The notes beneath the pieces were generated by a model, which was not told where the DNA came from, ran no database searches, and worked only from the letters and a program-made list of their open reading frames with translations. Positions 10,299 to 18,026 of a stretch of DNA of 64,000 bases are shown piece after piece. The DNA is taken from NCBI RefSeq assembly GCF_026810505.1, contig NZ_CP101750.1:8296515-8360514 (forward strand), written 5' to 3'. How positions within the stretch are numbered: position 1 is the first letter of the stretch; each line of letters opens with the position of its first letter. This stretch comes from Streptomyces sp. Je 1-369. Lineage in GTDB: Bacteria > Actinomycetota > Actinomycetes > Streptomycetales > Streptomycetaceae. The position numbers were made by a program, and so were the translations under genes.

Positions 10299-10937
10299 TC
10301 ACGGCGCTGCGGCCTCCAGGTCGTCGACGCTGCCGGACATGACCGTGCGCAGGTGCTCGGTGAGGTGCGGCAGGGGCCAGTCCCACCAGGCCAGGGCGAG
10401 GAGGCGGGCGATGTCGGTGTCGCTGTAGCGGCGTCGCAGCAGACGCGCGGGGTTGCCGCCGACGATGCCGTAGTCGGGGACGTCGTCGACGACGACGGAG
10501 CCGGAGGCGATGACCGCTCCGTGGCCGATGCGGACGCCGGGCATCACGGTGGTCCGGTAACCGAACCAGACGTCGTTGCCCACCACGGTGTCGCCCCGTC
10601 CGGGCAGGCCGGTGATGAGGTCGAAGTGGTCGGTCCAGGAACCGCCCATGATGGGGAAGGGGAACGTGGAGGGGCCGTCCATACGGTGGTTGGCGCCGTT
10701 CATGATGAACCGCACGCCCTCGCCCAGCGCACAGAACTTCCCGATCACCAGCTTCTCGGGCCCGTAGTGGTACAGGACGTTGCGGGTCTCGAACGCGGTC
10801 GGGTCCGCGGGATCGTCGTAGTACGTGAACTCCCCGACCTCGATCAGCGGTGAGGTCACCAACGGCTTGAGCAGCACGACGCGCGGCTGGTCGGGCATCG
10901 GATGCACCTGGGTGGGGTCGGCGGGGACGGGCGGCAT
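10299..10937 (-). CDS. Vat/CatB-family xenobiotic O-acetyltransferase
   Basis: 212 residues from the ATG at 10937, with GGAAGGAAG upstream; this matches the usual size of about 210. Left-handed beta-helix hexapeptides are evident (IGKFCALGEGV, VVGNDVWFGYRT, IGHGAVIASGSVV). The loop NGANHRMDG carries the catalytic histidine of streptogramin and chloramphenicol acetyltransferases of this family. It likely acetylates a hydroxyl on an antibiotic-like substrate. It is divergent from the TetR gene at 11264, whose operators lie between them, so drug-induced control is plausible. Confidence 0.88.
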   Translation of the reverse strand: MPPVPADPTQVHPMPDQPRVVLLKPLVTSPLIEVGEFTYYDDPADPTAFETRNVLYHYGPEKLVIGKFCALGEGVRFIMNGANHRMDGPSTFPFPIMGGSWTDHFDLITGLPGRGDTVVGNDVWFGYRTTVMPGVRIGHGAVIASGSVVVDDVPDYGIVGGNPARLLRRRYSDTDIARLLALAWWDWPLPHLTEHLRTVMSGSVDDLEAAAP

Positions 10938-11011
10938 CTGTGATCGCTTCCTTCCGGAGGGGGTGGATGTCGGCACAGCAGGGCGGGCCGGGCGGCGTGG
11001 TGCCTCTGGTG

Positions 11012-11112
11012 GCGGTGACTGTGGCGTCCGAGACGACTGTGGTGTCCGAGACGACTGTGGTGGTGATGGCTGTGGTGGTGATGGCCGTGGTGATCGTGAC
11101 GGCCGTGGTGGG
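11012..11112. repeat. Imperfect GTG-rich tandem repeats
   Basis: The phrase GTGTCCGAGACGACTGTG (or its GCG variant) occurs twice in tandem, followed by two copies of GTGGTGATGGCTGTG-like sequence. It lies in the divergent intergenic region between acetyltransferase and TetR genes. Read on either strand it gives only low-complexity Val/Thr/His stretches, so it is not counted as coding. Confidence 0.75.
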
Positions 11113-11181
11113 CACATCCGGTGCAGTTCACGGGTGCCGAACAACAGGAGCGCTCCGCGCAACACCGGTCTCCCCTCGGAA

Positions 11182-11198
11182 CGGCACGTGTCGTGCCG
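11182..11198. promoter_or_regulatory. Palindromic operator 1 (probable TetR site)
   Basis: CGGCACG-TGT-CGTGCCG is a perfect 7-bp inverted repeat. The same arms recur 52 bp downstream next to the TetR start. Two matching palindromes in a divergent promoter region are the usual sign of an autoregulating TetR protein. Confidence 0.75.
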
Positions 11199-11232
11199 CA
11201 AAGAAACAGCACCGACCCGCCTCCCGTCAAGC

Positions 11233-11251
11233 ACGGCACGTACCGTGCCGT
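11233..11251. promoter_or_regulatory. Palindromic operator 2 (probable TetR site)
   Basis: ACGGCACG-TAC-CGTGCCGT has perfect 8-bp arms and ends 12 bases before the TetR start codon, so binding here would block transcription or initiation of the regulator gene itself. Confidence 0.78.
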
Positions 11252-11263
11252 TAAGGTGGTGTC

Positions 11264-11836
11264 ATGACCGACTCCCACCGCGGCGCCGCCCGTACCGAGG
11301 CCATCATGCGGACCACGCTCGAACTGGGCCAGGAGATCGGGTACGCCAAGCTCAGCATCGAAGCGATCGCGGCCCGGGCCGGCGCGGGCAAGCACACGAT
11401 CTACCGCCGATGGCCCTCCAAGGGCGCACTGCTCCTCGACTCCCTGCTCTCGCTGCACCGGTCGACCCTGAACTTCACCGACACGGGCGACATCGTCGCC
11501 GACCTGCGCTCACAGATGCACGCGGCCATCGACTTGCTGGCCAGTCCACCCTTCGGGCCGCTCTACCAGGCCCTGGTCGGCGAGGCACAGGGCGACCCCC
11601 AGGTCGCCGCCGCGCTGAACGAGCGCTTCATCACCCCACTGACCGAGCTGACCGTCGCCCGGCTGAAGACGGCGAAGGACCAGGGTCAGCTGTCGCCCGA
11701 CTTCGACCTGGACCTGGCCATGGCGATCCTCTCGGGCCCGCTCTACTTCCAGTTCCTGATCACCCAGGAGCCCCTGACCCACGCGTATGCCGACCGGATC
11801 GTCGACGCGCTCTTCGCGGGCATGGGCGAGTCCTAA
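11264..11836 (+). CDS. TetR/AcrR family transcriptional regulator
   Basis: 190 residues. The N-terminal helix-turn-helix covers about residues 12-58, with the typical LSIEAIAARAGAGKHTIYRRWPSKGALL. The C-terminal ligand domain resembles the TetR_C_11 type. Two matching palindromes lie directly upstream, and the acetyltransferase gene is divergent; repression of both genes until a drug-like ligand binds is the simplest model (inference). Confidence 0.93.
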   Translation: MTDSHRGAARTEAIMRTTLELGQEIGYAKLSIEAIAARAGAGKHTIYRRWPSKGALLLDSLLSLHRSTLNFTDTGDIVADLRSQMHAAIDLLASPPFGPLYQALVGEAQGDPQVAAALNERFITPLTELTVARLKTAKDQGQLSPDFDLDLAMAILSGPLYFQFLITQEPLTHAYADRIVDALFAGMGES

Positions 11837-11893
11837 CGCGGCACGGTAGATGCGGCGACGCCATAACCGTCCGCAAGAGGCGAAACCGCGGGG

Positions 11894-11905
11894 CGAAAGC
11901 TTTCG
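11894..11905. promoter_or_regulatory. 12-bp perfect palindrome upstream of the PIG-L gene
   Basis: CGAAAGCTTTCG is fully self-complementary and sits about 130 bases before the deacetylase start in an otherwise empty 200-base gap. It may be an operator; nothing else supports a function. Confidence 0.35.
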
Positions 11906-12033
11906 AGGTGCGCGGGAACAACCGGTCCGGCCCATGCTGTTGATCGACCGGGGGACCGGCGAGCTCAGGGCCGTGGTGCCCCACCGCACACCCGTATCGC
12001 ACCCTTGCTCACTTTCTGCAGAAGGACTGTTTC

Positions 12034-12867
12034 ATGACTGACCGGCCCTTGACGCTCATGGCGGTGCACGCCCACCCCGATGACGAGGCCACCGGAACCG
12101 GAGGGGTCCTCGCGCAGTACGCGGCGGAGGGCGTTCGCACGGTTCTCGTGACGTGTACCGACGGCGGTTGCGGTGATGGGCCGGGGGGTGTGAAACCGGG
12201 CGATCCCGGCCACGATCCCGCGGCCGTCGCCGCGATGCGCCGTCAGGAGCTTCTGGCGAGCTGTGAAGCCCTGAAGATCAGCGACCTTGAGATGTTGGAC
12301 TATGCCGACTCCGGGATGGCGGGCTGGTCGAGCAACGACGCCCCCGGATCATTCTGGCGGACCCCCGTCGAGGAAGGCGCCGCCCGGCTCGCGGAACTCA
12401 TGCGTCACTACCGGCCTGACGTCGTCGTCACCTACGACGAGAACGGTTTCTACGGCCACCCCGACCACATCCAGGCTCACCGCATCACGATGGCGGCGCT
12501 CGAGATGACCGACCTGACACCCAAGGTGTACTGGACGACGATGCCTCGCTCGTCGATGCAGCGGTTCGGGGAGATCATGCGCGAGTTCGGCGACGACATG
12601 CCGGAGCCGGATCCCGCCGAGGCCGCCGCGCTGGCCGAGATCGGTCTGCCCGACGACGAGATCACCACGTGGGTGGACACCACCCCGTTCAGCGGTCAGA
12701 AGTTCGACGCGCTGGCCGCGCACGCCAGTCAGGGCGAGAACATCTTCTTCCTCAAGATGGGCAAGGAGAGGTTCGGCGAGCTGATGGGCATGGAGACCTT
12801 CGTCCGTGTCCAGGACACCACGGGCGCGCCCGTCCCCGAGAACGATCTCTTCGCCGGACTGCGCTGA
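12034..12867 (+). CDS. PIG-L/LmbE-family zinc deacetylase
   Basis: 277 residues with GAAGGA ahead of the ATG. The zinc site is visible: AHPDDE at 13-18 (His14, Asp17) and GHPDH at 141-145 (His142, His145). Family members remove acetyl from N-acetylglucosaminyl compounds, including mycothiol pathway intermediates and glycopeptides. The N-terminus resembles Mca/MshB but the rest does not allow assignment to either. A short C-terminal fragment of a second copy of this family lies at 57793. Confidence 0.92.
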   Translation: MTDRPLTLMAVHAHPDDEATGTGGVLAQYAAEGVRTVLVTCTDGGCGDGPGGVKPGDPGHDPAAVAAMRRQELLASCEALKISDLEMLDYADSGMAGWSSNDAPGSFWRTPVEEGAARLAELMRHYRPDVVVTYDENGFYGHPDHIQAHRITMAALEMTDLTPKVYWTTMPRSSMQRFGEIMREFGDDMPEPDPAEAAALAEIGLPDDEITTWVDTTPFSGQKFDALAAHASQGENIFFLKMGKERFGELMGMETFVRVQDTTGAPVPENDLFAGLR

Positions 12868-13120
12868 TCAGGACGTCGGCCTCGCCTCGCCTGGCGCAGA
12901 GCGTTGCCCCGCTGCCCGACAGAAGGGGTGCGGAAAGTGGCGGGCGGCCGGGGCCGGCGTCGTTTGGCGGGCTGCGATCCGGAAGGTCCGTCGACGTGGA
13001 CAGGGCCCGTGCGCCGGGTGGGCGGTATGGCGCAGGGCCCGTTCGCCATTGCGCCCAACTCACCTTTCCTGCAGGTCGGCGAGGGCTGCGTCGGATCGGG
13101 GAGTCAGGCAGCATGGCGGT

Positions 13121-13606
13121 GTGGCTGATCTGCTGTGGGATGACGTGAGCTGTTTCTTCGACCCGGATCTCATGGGGTCGCTGCCGGACGTACGTATCCC
13201 GGATTGTTCGGTGGAGGACTGGCAGGCGGTCCTTGATCTTGTCGAGGCCAGGGGCTGGAAGTGCCAGTACTCCGAGGGAGAGACGGTGCTTCCGGTGCCC
13301 CGGGCGGGGGCCGTGCTGTCCCGTCCGGCGGATGCCGAATGCCCGGACCTGCGGGTCTGGCCGGCTGCCGATGTGCTGGCGATCTTCCGTTTCCATGACG
13401 ACGAGGTCATCGACTTCGACGTCGACCTGCGGGAGTTGCAGGGCCAGGAACGACTGGATGTGTTCTGCGGCTTCTTGCGGGAGATCGGCCGCCGGTTGGG
13501 CAAGCCCGTCCTGATGGATCCGGAGGGCGACTACGGCCATCCGGTACTCGGCTTCGATGTCGAGGCCGATCGCGTCGTCCTCCTGGCTGAGCCGCCCGTC
13601 ATGTGA
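13121..13606 (+). CDS. Conserved hypothetical acidic protein
   Basis: 161 residues from a GTG; the start is chosen because the conserved-looking sequence begins with ADLLWDDV. It is acidic, has no membrane segment or signal, and no motif I can name. Phrases such as VRIPDCSVEDWQAVLDLV look like a compact alpha/beta single domain. GC at third positions is consistent with coding. It borders the decayed zone; a role as an immunity-type protein is possible but unsupported. Confidence 0.6.
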   Translation: MADLLWDDVSCFFDPDLMGSLPDVRIPDCSVEDWQAVLDLVEARGWKCQYSEGETVLPVPRAGAVLSRPADAECPDLRVWPAADVLAIFRFHDDEVIDFDVDLRELQGQERLDVFCGFLREIGRRLGKPVLMDPEGDYGHPVLGFDVEADRVVLLAEPPVM

Positions 13607-13640
13607 CCGCGACCGTGGACCGGGATTCGTAGAAAGTGAG

Positions 13641-13815
13641 GGCTGTTCGCCGCGGATTGAGGAGCCCGAGCTCCTGGTTGCTGGTGCGAGGCCGGCGTAG
13701 GCGGCGAGGTGCCCGGCGGTCGGGAAGGTGCTGCCGTCGCCGACCTCGACCTCGATCAGAATCCTGGCTCCGGTCCTGACGCCAATTCCCGCGCCAATTC
13801 CCGGCAGCCCTTGCC
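13641..13815 (-). mobile_element. IS110-family transposase C-terminal fragment
   Basis: The reverse strand encodes GIGVRTGARILIEV and then TAGHLAAYAGLAPATRSSG, the hallmark C-terminal transposase_20 region of IS110/IS116/IS902 elements. Only about 55 residues remain. It is cut shortly after IRGEQPS and is joined in frame to the MFS fragment on its other side. Confidence 0.82.
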
Positions 13816-13824
13816 TCGGCACCG

Positions 13825-14288
13825 AGCTGCCGTAGCCGAGGGTTCTGACGGAGCCGGGACCCTCGCTTTCGATCCCGTTGATCGCGTAGACGAGGAGCAT
13901 CAGGCCCGAGGTCACCAGGAACGCACCCAGCAGGTCGGCACCGGTGCCGAAGCCGAGGCCCTGGTCGGGCTCGAAGAGACGGGCGGCGGCGAAGAGGATG
14001 ACTGCTCCGATCGGTACGTTGATGAAGAAGATGGAGTTCCAGCCGGCCGCCTCGGTGAGGACGCCGCCGGCGATGACGCCGATGGAGCCGCCGGCGGTGG
14101 CGACGAAGCTGAAGATGCTGATCGACTTGGCCTGTTCGCGGGGTTCCTGAAACAACGTCACGATCATGCCGAGGGTCACGGCACTGGCCATGGCGCCGCC
14201 GACGCCCTGGACGAACCGGCCTGCGATCAGCAGTTCCTGACTGCCCGCCATTCCGCAGAGCAGTGATGCCGCCGTGAACAGGGTGATG
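13825..14288 (-). pseudogene. EmrB/QacA-type MFS drug transporter fragment
   Basis: The reverse strand reads [26 protein letters not shown] and GWNSIFFINVPIG, the TM3-TM6 region of 14-TM DHA2 transporters. It ends after the LLVYAINGIESEGPGS segment. The first 60 or so residues and everything past TM7 are missing; one end is replaced by an HxlR fragment and the other by an IS110 piece. Confidence 0.82.
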
Positions 14289-14551
14289 CCTTCACCGAGC
14301 TGGAGCGCGCGGTCAAGGGCATCAGCCGCCGCATGCTGACACTGACGCTGCGCAATCTGGAACGGGACGGCCTGCTGACCAGGACGGTCTACCCGACGGT
14401 GCCGCCCAAGGTGGAGTACACGGCGACGCCGATGGCCCTGGAGCTGTACGAGTCTCTGGTGGGCCTGGCGAAGTGGGCCGAGCGTCACCGATCGGCCATC
14501 GCCGACGCGCGGGTGACGTACGACCGGGACGCGGCCGACCCCGTCGTGTGA
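14288..14551 (+). pseudogene. HxlR-family regulator, C-terminal half only
   Basis: In frame from the MFS junction the strand encodes [42 protein letters not shown] and a normal tail. This is the recognition helix and wing of HxlR winged-helix repressors. The first half of the domain is missing at the same point where the antisense MFS fragment stops, so one rearrangement joined two truncated genes head to head. HxlR and MFS genes are commonly paired, so both pieces may derive from one divergent pair. Confidence 0.78.
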
Positions 14552-14629
14552 GCGGGAGAGTGGGAGAGTGGAGAGGGAAGAGTGGTGACGCGAGCGGGGG
14601 TGTGAGCGGGGTTGTGAGTGCCCTCGCCC

Positions 14630-14760
14630 GGCGCCTTTCTGCCCTGACAGCGTCGTTGGACGTGGCGGTGGATGGTCACGCAGACGGCGAGTGCGAGAAA
14701 CGCTTCGTGGATGTCGTCGCGCCGCTCCCAGCGGATGCGTAGGCGACGGAAGCCGCGGGG
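14630..14760 (-). mobile_element. IS5-type transposase C-terminal fragment
   Basis: The reverse strand encodes RRLRIRWERRDDIHEAFLAL, matching the C-terminal end of IS5-family DDE transposases. About 40 residues remain, with no catalytic triad and no terminal repeats that I can see. Confidence 0.72.
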
Positions 14761-14787
14761 TCAGGCAACACACTTCAAAGGAATGGC

Positions 14788-15399
14788 GTGCGGGACGTAG
14801 AACTGGCGAATTCGCTGGCCAAGGCCGGACTGTGCTATCTGGGACCGGCGGATGCCTCCGCCCCGCTGATGCCTCCATGCCTCGCATTCCTCGCGGATTC
14901 CGTGGAAACCGACGGCCAGGAATGGGCTGTGAGCGTGGAATCCGACGAGCCTGACCTCCAGGAGAAGGTGGATCACGGCTGGTACTTGCTCAGTGCCGAC
15001 CAACGGCTCTTCCCGATGGACAACCCGGAGTTCCTGATCGCCGTCGGTGACAGGGAAGCGGTGCCCGCCGAACCCTTGAGCTGGGCAAGGGTGGCCCTGA
15101 CCGGGCACTCCGACATCGCGGGCGCCGGTGCCGAGGCGCGGGTGACGGGGCGCGGAGCGGGCCACATCGACTTCGCGATGCTCTCCCTCGACGGTACCGT
15201 CGTCGTACGAGGGGTGGAGGGGCGGGAGTGGACGGACTGCGTCCTCCTGAAAGACCCGCACCGCCTCCCGGCGATGCGTGAGCTCGGCACCCGCATGGCC
15301 GCGTCGCCCGAGACGCCGCAGGACACGCGGGAAGCCCTGCAGCGCTGGCTGCGGCACACGGCCGCCGACTGGCCGATGAATGAGGTGCCGACGACATGA
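14788..15399 (+). CDS. Hypothetical protein, first of a coupled pair
   Basis: 203 residues from a GTG 28 bases after the transposase fragment. Soluble, acidic, no signal or transmembrane segment; no family recognised. The phrase HGWYLLSADQRLFPMDNPEFLI suggests a compact alpha/beta domain of the kind found in streptomycete immunity or accessory proteins. The stop overlaps the next start by 4 bases (ATGA), so the two products are probably made together. Confidence 0.65.
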   Translation: MRDVELANSLAKAGLCYLGPADASAPLMPPCLAFLADSVETDGQEWAVSVESDEPDLQEKVDHGWYLLSADQRLFPMDNPEFLIAVGDREAVPAEPLSWARVALTGHSDIAGAGAEARVTGRGAGHIDFAMLSLDGTVVVRGVEGREWTDCVLLKDPHRLPAMRELGTRMAASPETPQDTREALQRWLRHTAADWPMNEVPTT

Positions 15400-15977
15400 T
15401 GCACGAGATCGAGGACATCGAGCAGGAGAGGCTCCGTGTCGCCCGGCGGCCCTCCGCCCGGGACGCGCCGCCCGTGCTGTGCTGGTTCGACGTCACTCCT
15501 ACGGTGCCCTTCGACGTGTACGCGTCCCGCCTGCGGTCCGTGCTCGACGTCGCCCTGGGGCTGGCCCTCGCCGCGGACTTCGGCGAGGAGGAACTGCCCA
15601 CGGCCGCCGTCCCCGAGTGGTTCGCCGCGGTGAGCGGCCCACGCTTCGCGGAGGCACCCGTGTTCGCGCGGCAGGGCAGAGAGTGTTACGCGGCGGCGGT
15701 CCGTGGCGGTCCCTGGGAACTCCACGCCTGGCTTCACGAGTTCGACCCCGACTCCGAGACCCGGGGCTGGGCGTGGTGGGACCTGACGAACTCGTCGGAC
15801 GGCACCGTCCGGATCTGGGCCGACACCTGGGGCGAGTCCTTCTTCGCCTGCGACGAACTGCGCTGGCTCGCCTACGCCGCGGGCTCCACCGAAGTGAGCG
15901 GCCCCCATCTCGCCAAGGCCGAGAAGTGGCACGAGGCGATCCTCGGCGACGGCCGACTTTGCCAAGCATACGAGTGA
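15396..15977 (+). CDS. Hypothetical protein, second of a coupled pair
   Basis: 193 residues; two adjacent Met codons open the frame. It is soluble, rich in Trp (WELHAWLHEF, GWAWWDLT, RIWADTWGESFFACDELRWL) and acidic. It resembles small streptomycete proteins of unknown function that occur near toxins. No catalytic motif is visible. Coupling to the upstream gene and the surrounding mobile debris hint at a transferred two-gene module (inference). Confidence 0.65.
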   Translation: MMHEIEDIEQERLRVARRPSARDAPPVLCWFDVTPTVPFDVYASRLRSVLDVALGLALAADFGEEELPTAAVPEWFAAVSGPRFAEAPVFARQGRECYAAAVRGGPWELHAWLHEFDPDSETRGWAWWDLTNSSDGTVRIWADTWGESFFACDELRWLAYAAGSTEVSGPHLAKAEKWHEAILGDGRLCQAYE

Positions 15978-16359
15978 GCAGGGCAAGGAGAGCGCGGCCG
16001 AAGCTCATGGGAAAAGACTCAGATCGGGACGAGCATGATCGCGTGCGCGACGCAGTCAAGCGCCTCGGCGGCAACTACCCGAGTGCGGCGTGGTCGTCCT
16101 TGGGAGCCTGGCGTCGGCCCCGCTGCGTGGCGACGCTGGCGTAAGTGGCCAGTTTCTGAGGCGGGCCGTGCCCTCGCGAGGTCATGAGCGACGTCGGTCG
16201 GTACGCAGGCGCGGACCAGGGCGATGCTCAGGGCGGTCTCGCTCCGGCCCTCGACGTCCTCGATCGCGTCAGCGATGTTGTTGTGGGGCCGCCTTCGGCG
16301 GAATCGGACACGTGAGGACCCGGGCGGCCGCACGCGTGCTGCCGCGTGCTGCCGCGTGC
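15978..16359. other. Gap without a recognisable gene
   Basis: No frame here shows coherent coding bias or a family I know. It ends in a 10-bp direct repeat and carries the 3' side of the secreted EF-hand gene. It is likely decayed sequence of the same kind as its surroundings. Confidence 0.4.
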
Positions 16360-16360
16360 T
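16332..16360. repeat. Short 10-bp tandem repeat
   Basis: CGCGTGCTGC is repeated nearly three times directly against the stop codon of the reverse-strand secreted protein. It is probably a slippage product. Confidence 0.7.
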
Positions 16361-16941
16361 CAGTTCGGCCGCTCGTATTCGTCGATCGTGCCGTCTCCGT
16401 TGTCGTCGTACATGTAGTCGTATGCGTCGCCGTAGTTGTGCTGGTAGCGCATACACGTACCCTCGGCGCGCAGTTCGGGCTCGCCGTCGTAGTAGCCGAG
16501 GTGGAGGGTGACCCGGATGCCGTCATCGAGTGTGGTGGCGATGCCGTTGTCGACCTTCTCGACGGTGCGGCCGTCCTTGCGCCAGGTGGCCCGAAGGGCT
16601 GCCAGCGCCGCGCGGTAGTCGTCGTCGCCGGCGAAGTCCAGGTCCCAGGTGAGAATGGGCTCGTCCCGGCTGACGCCGGTGTCGTCGAAGCCCAAGTCGT
16701 CCACGCACGAGGAACTGCCCTGCCGGGAGGCGTACGGCTCCTTGGACGGTGCCGGGGACAGCGCGCGGTAGGTATCCTCACCGGCCCGGGTGGTGGCCCG
16801 GACATGGTCACGGAACTCCTCGGTGCTGTGAACGGGCCCGCCTTGTATGGTCTCGCACGCCTTGGCCGTCAGCCCGAGGAGAGCCACCAGGGCGACACCA
16901 AGCGCAGGGACCACGATCTTCGACTTCATGCTGTCGATCAA
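16360..16941 (-). CDS. Small secreted protein with a C-terminal EF-hand-type calcium loop
   Basis: 193 residues (or 189 from the second Met). The N-terminus is a signal peptide: Lys, a hydrophobic core VVPALGVALVALLGLTA, then AKAC, which is a weak lipobox. The last twenty residues contain DDNGDGTIDEYE, matching the 12-residue canonical EF-hand loop at positions 1, 3, 5, 6, 8 and 12. Only one loop is visible, as in some extracellular calcium-binding proteins. The central part is not recognised. Role: exported, probably calcium-stabilised; function unknown. Confidence 0.7.
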   Translation of the reverse strand: MIDSMKSKIVVPALGVALVALLGLTAKACETIQGGPVHSTEEFRDHVRATTRAGEDTYRALSPAPSKEPYASRQGSSSCVDDLGFDDTGVSRDEPILTWDLDFAGDDDYRAALAALRATWRKDGRTVEKVDNGIATTLDDGIRVTLHLGYYDGEPELRAEGTCMRYQHNYGDAYDYMYDDNGDGTIDEYERPN

Positions 16942-17000
16942 AGCCGCCCGGCGGAATGCGGGGCAGCGCTCTGCTACTCAGCCGGTCTGAGCAGTAGCAC

Positions 17001-17294
17001 CTAGCCCGGGTTGTCCGGGCACGGTGGGGGCTTGTCGTACCTGACGTCCGAGGTCGGGCGTGTGGAGACTCCGGTCACGAGCCGCGCGACGTCGACTCGG
17101 TACGGGGCCGAGCACCACCAGGAGACGCCGACGACGAGCCTGCGGCTTCTGCCCGCCGAACGCGTCGAGCACGTGCTCACGCGGGTGGCTTCCAGTTCGG
17201 GTCGACAAGCGGCCAGGCTGTCGGCGGACGGCTTGGCCGTGCCGCCTCCGGTCTGCTTGACCATGATGCGGGAGCGGGAGACTTTCGCACCCAA
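17001..17294 (-). pseudogene. Possible fragment of a small protein of unknown family
   Basis: The reverse-strand frame keeps a G/C third-position bias and ends in a coherent tail (PYRVDVARLVTGVSTRPTSDV then DKPPPCPDNPG). It has no convincing start or signal and the N-terminal half is low quality. I treat it as the C-terminal remnant of a decayed gene. Confidence 0.35.
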
Positions 17295-17372
17295 CTCCGG
17301 CCCGGTCGCCGTTCCCTCAGCAACGTCACTTGCAGGCTCCCCGCTCCGACTGGACTGTCGTCGTTTTCCAGA

Positions 17373-17507
17373 CGCCGTCCTTGGCCTTACTCAGTCCAGC
17401 TCGAGTTCCGCGATGGGACCGCGGCAGAGCACTATCGGACCCGGACGATCTCCCAGGAGGAGGTGATCGCCGCCTTCGGCGGCTGGGCTGACGGACACCG
17501 TCAGTGA
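17373..17507 (+). pseudogene. C-terminal tail resembling an Imm1-family immunity protein
   Basis: The forward strand encodes YSVQLEFRDGTAAEHY, then TISQEEVIAAFGGWADG and a stop. The LEFRDG...HY...W pattern matches the end of Imm1-type immunity proteins found beside WXG/RHS toxins. No upstream part in frame is recognisable, so only the tail survives. Confidence 0.45.
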
Positions 17508-17695
17508 AAGCGGGAGCGGGCATGCGGTGAGGTGCAGTCGGCCGCCTTGACCGGCTGCCACCCGGGCGGGTGGAGCAACCAACTCCGCCCGCCTTCCGAA
17601 GAACTGACTGCTGTCCTTCCGCATACTTTCGCAGGCAAGCGCGGCTGGTAGATGGCACGAGAGAGCGCCGAAGCAGCTGATTGCCCGCACCCGGC

Positions 17696-17785
17696 TAGGA
17701 AACAGTCGTGGTCGTAGCCGCGTTCGGTCAGCAGTGCGTCCGGCCGTCGGCGCGGTCTGCCAACCTGGCCCGCGACGGCCGGAGT
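17696..17785 (-). mobile_element. IS5-type transposase internal fragment
   Basis: The reverse strand encodes GRPRRRPDALLTERGYDHDCF, close to the conserved GRPRRRP...DKGYD region around the second catalytic aspartate of IS5-group transposases. The frame decays straight after it. About 30 residues remain. Confidence 0.62.
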
Positions 17786-17786
17786 G

Positions 17787-18026
17787 TCAGTCACGGGTCG
17801 GATGGTGGCTGAGCAGGTCGCCCGGCTGGCAGTCCAGTACCTCGCAGATGCGGGTGAGGGTGGTGAAGCGGATGGCTTTGGCCCGGCCGTTCTTGAGGAT
17901 GGAGAGATTGACGTTGGTCACGCCGACGCGCGCCGCCAACTCGGCGAGAGTCATCCCTCGCTCCGCGAGGAGACGATCGAGGTGCACTTCGATCGCGTGA
18001 CCGTCCGGTGTCTGTTCGTCGTTCAT
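17787..18026 (-). CDS. XRE-family HTH regulator, YozG-like
   Basis: 79 residues, essentially only a helix-turn-helix domain (LDRLLAERGMTLAELAARVG, then VNLSILKNGRAKAI, then LTRICEVLDCQPGDLL). Such short regulators are regularly paired with DUF2975 membrane proteins. The ATG overlaps the DUF2975 stop by one base (TGATG), so the pair is coupled. It probably binds the twin repeats at 18675-18706. Confidence 0.88.
   Translation of the reverse strand: MNDEQTPDGHAIEVHLDRLLAERGMTLAELAARVGVTNVNLSILKNGRAKAIRFTTLTRICEVLDCQPGDLLSHHPTRD

Noticed and set aside
12034..12867. Naming the deacetylase mca or mshB
   Set aside because: The zinc motifs are shared by the whole PIG-L family and the remainder is not close enough to either mycothiol enzyme.
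12752..14887. A 711-codon open frame on the minus strand
   Set aside because: It is a composite: only the IS110 and MFS stretches (13641-14288) look like protein, and the rest is antisense to the PIG-L tail, the hypothetical gene and other sequence in high-GC DNA that lacks stops by chance.
17011..17466. A 151-codon plus-strand frame in the decayed zone
   Set aside because: Ser/Arg/Thr-rich, low-complexity translation; the minus strand and another plus frame show better coding character.
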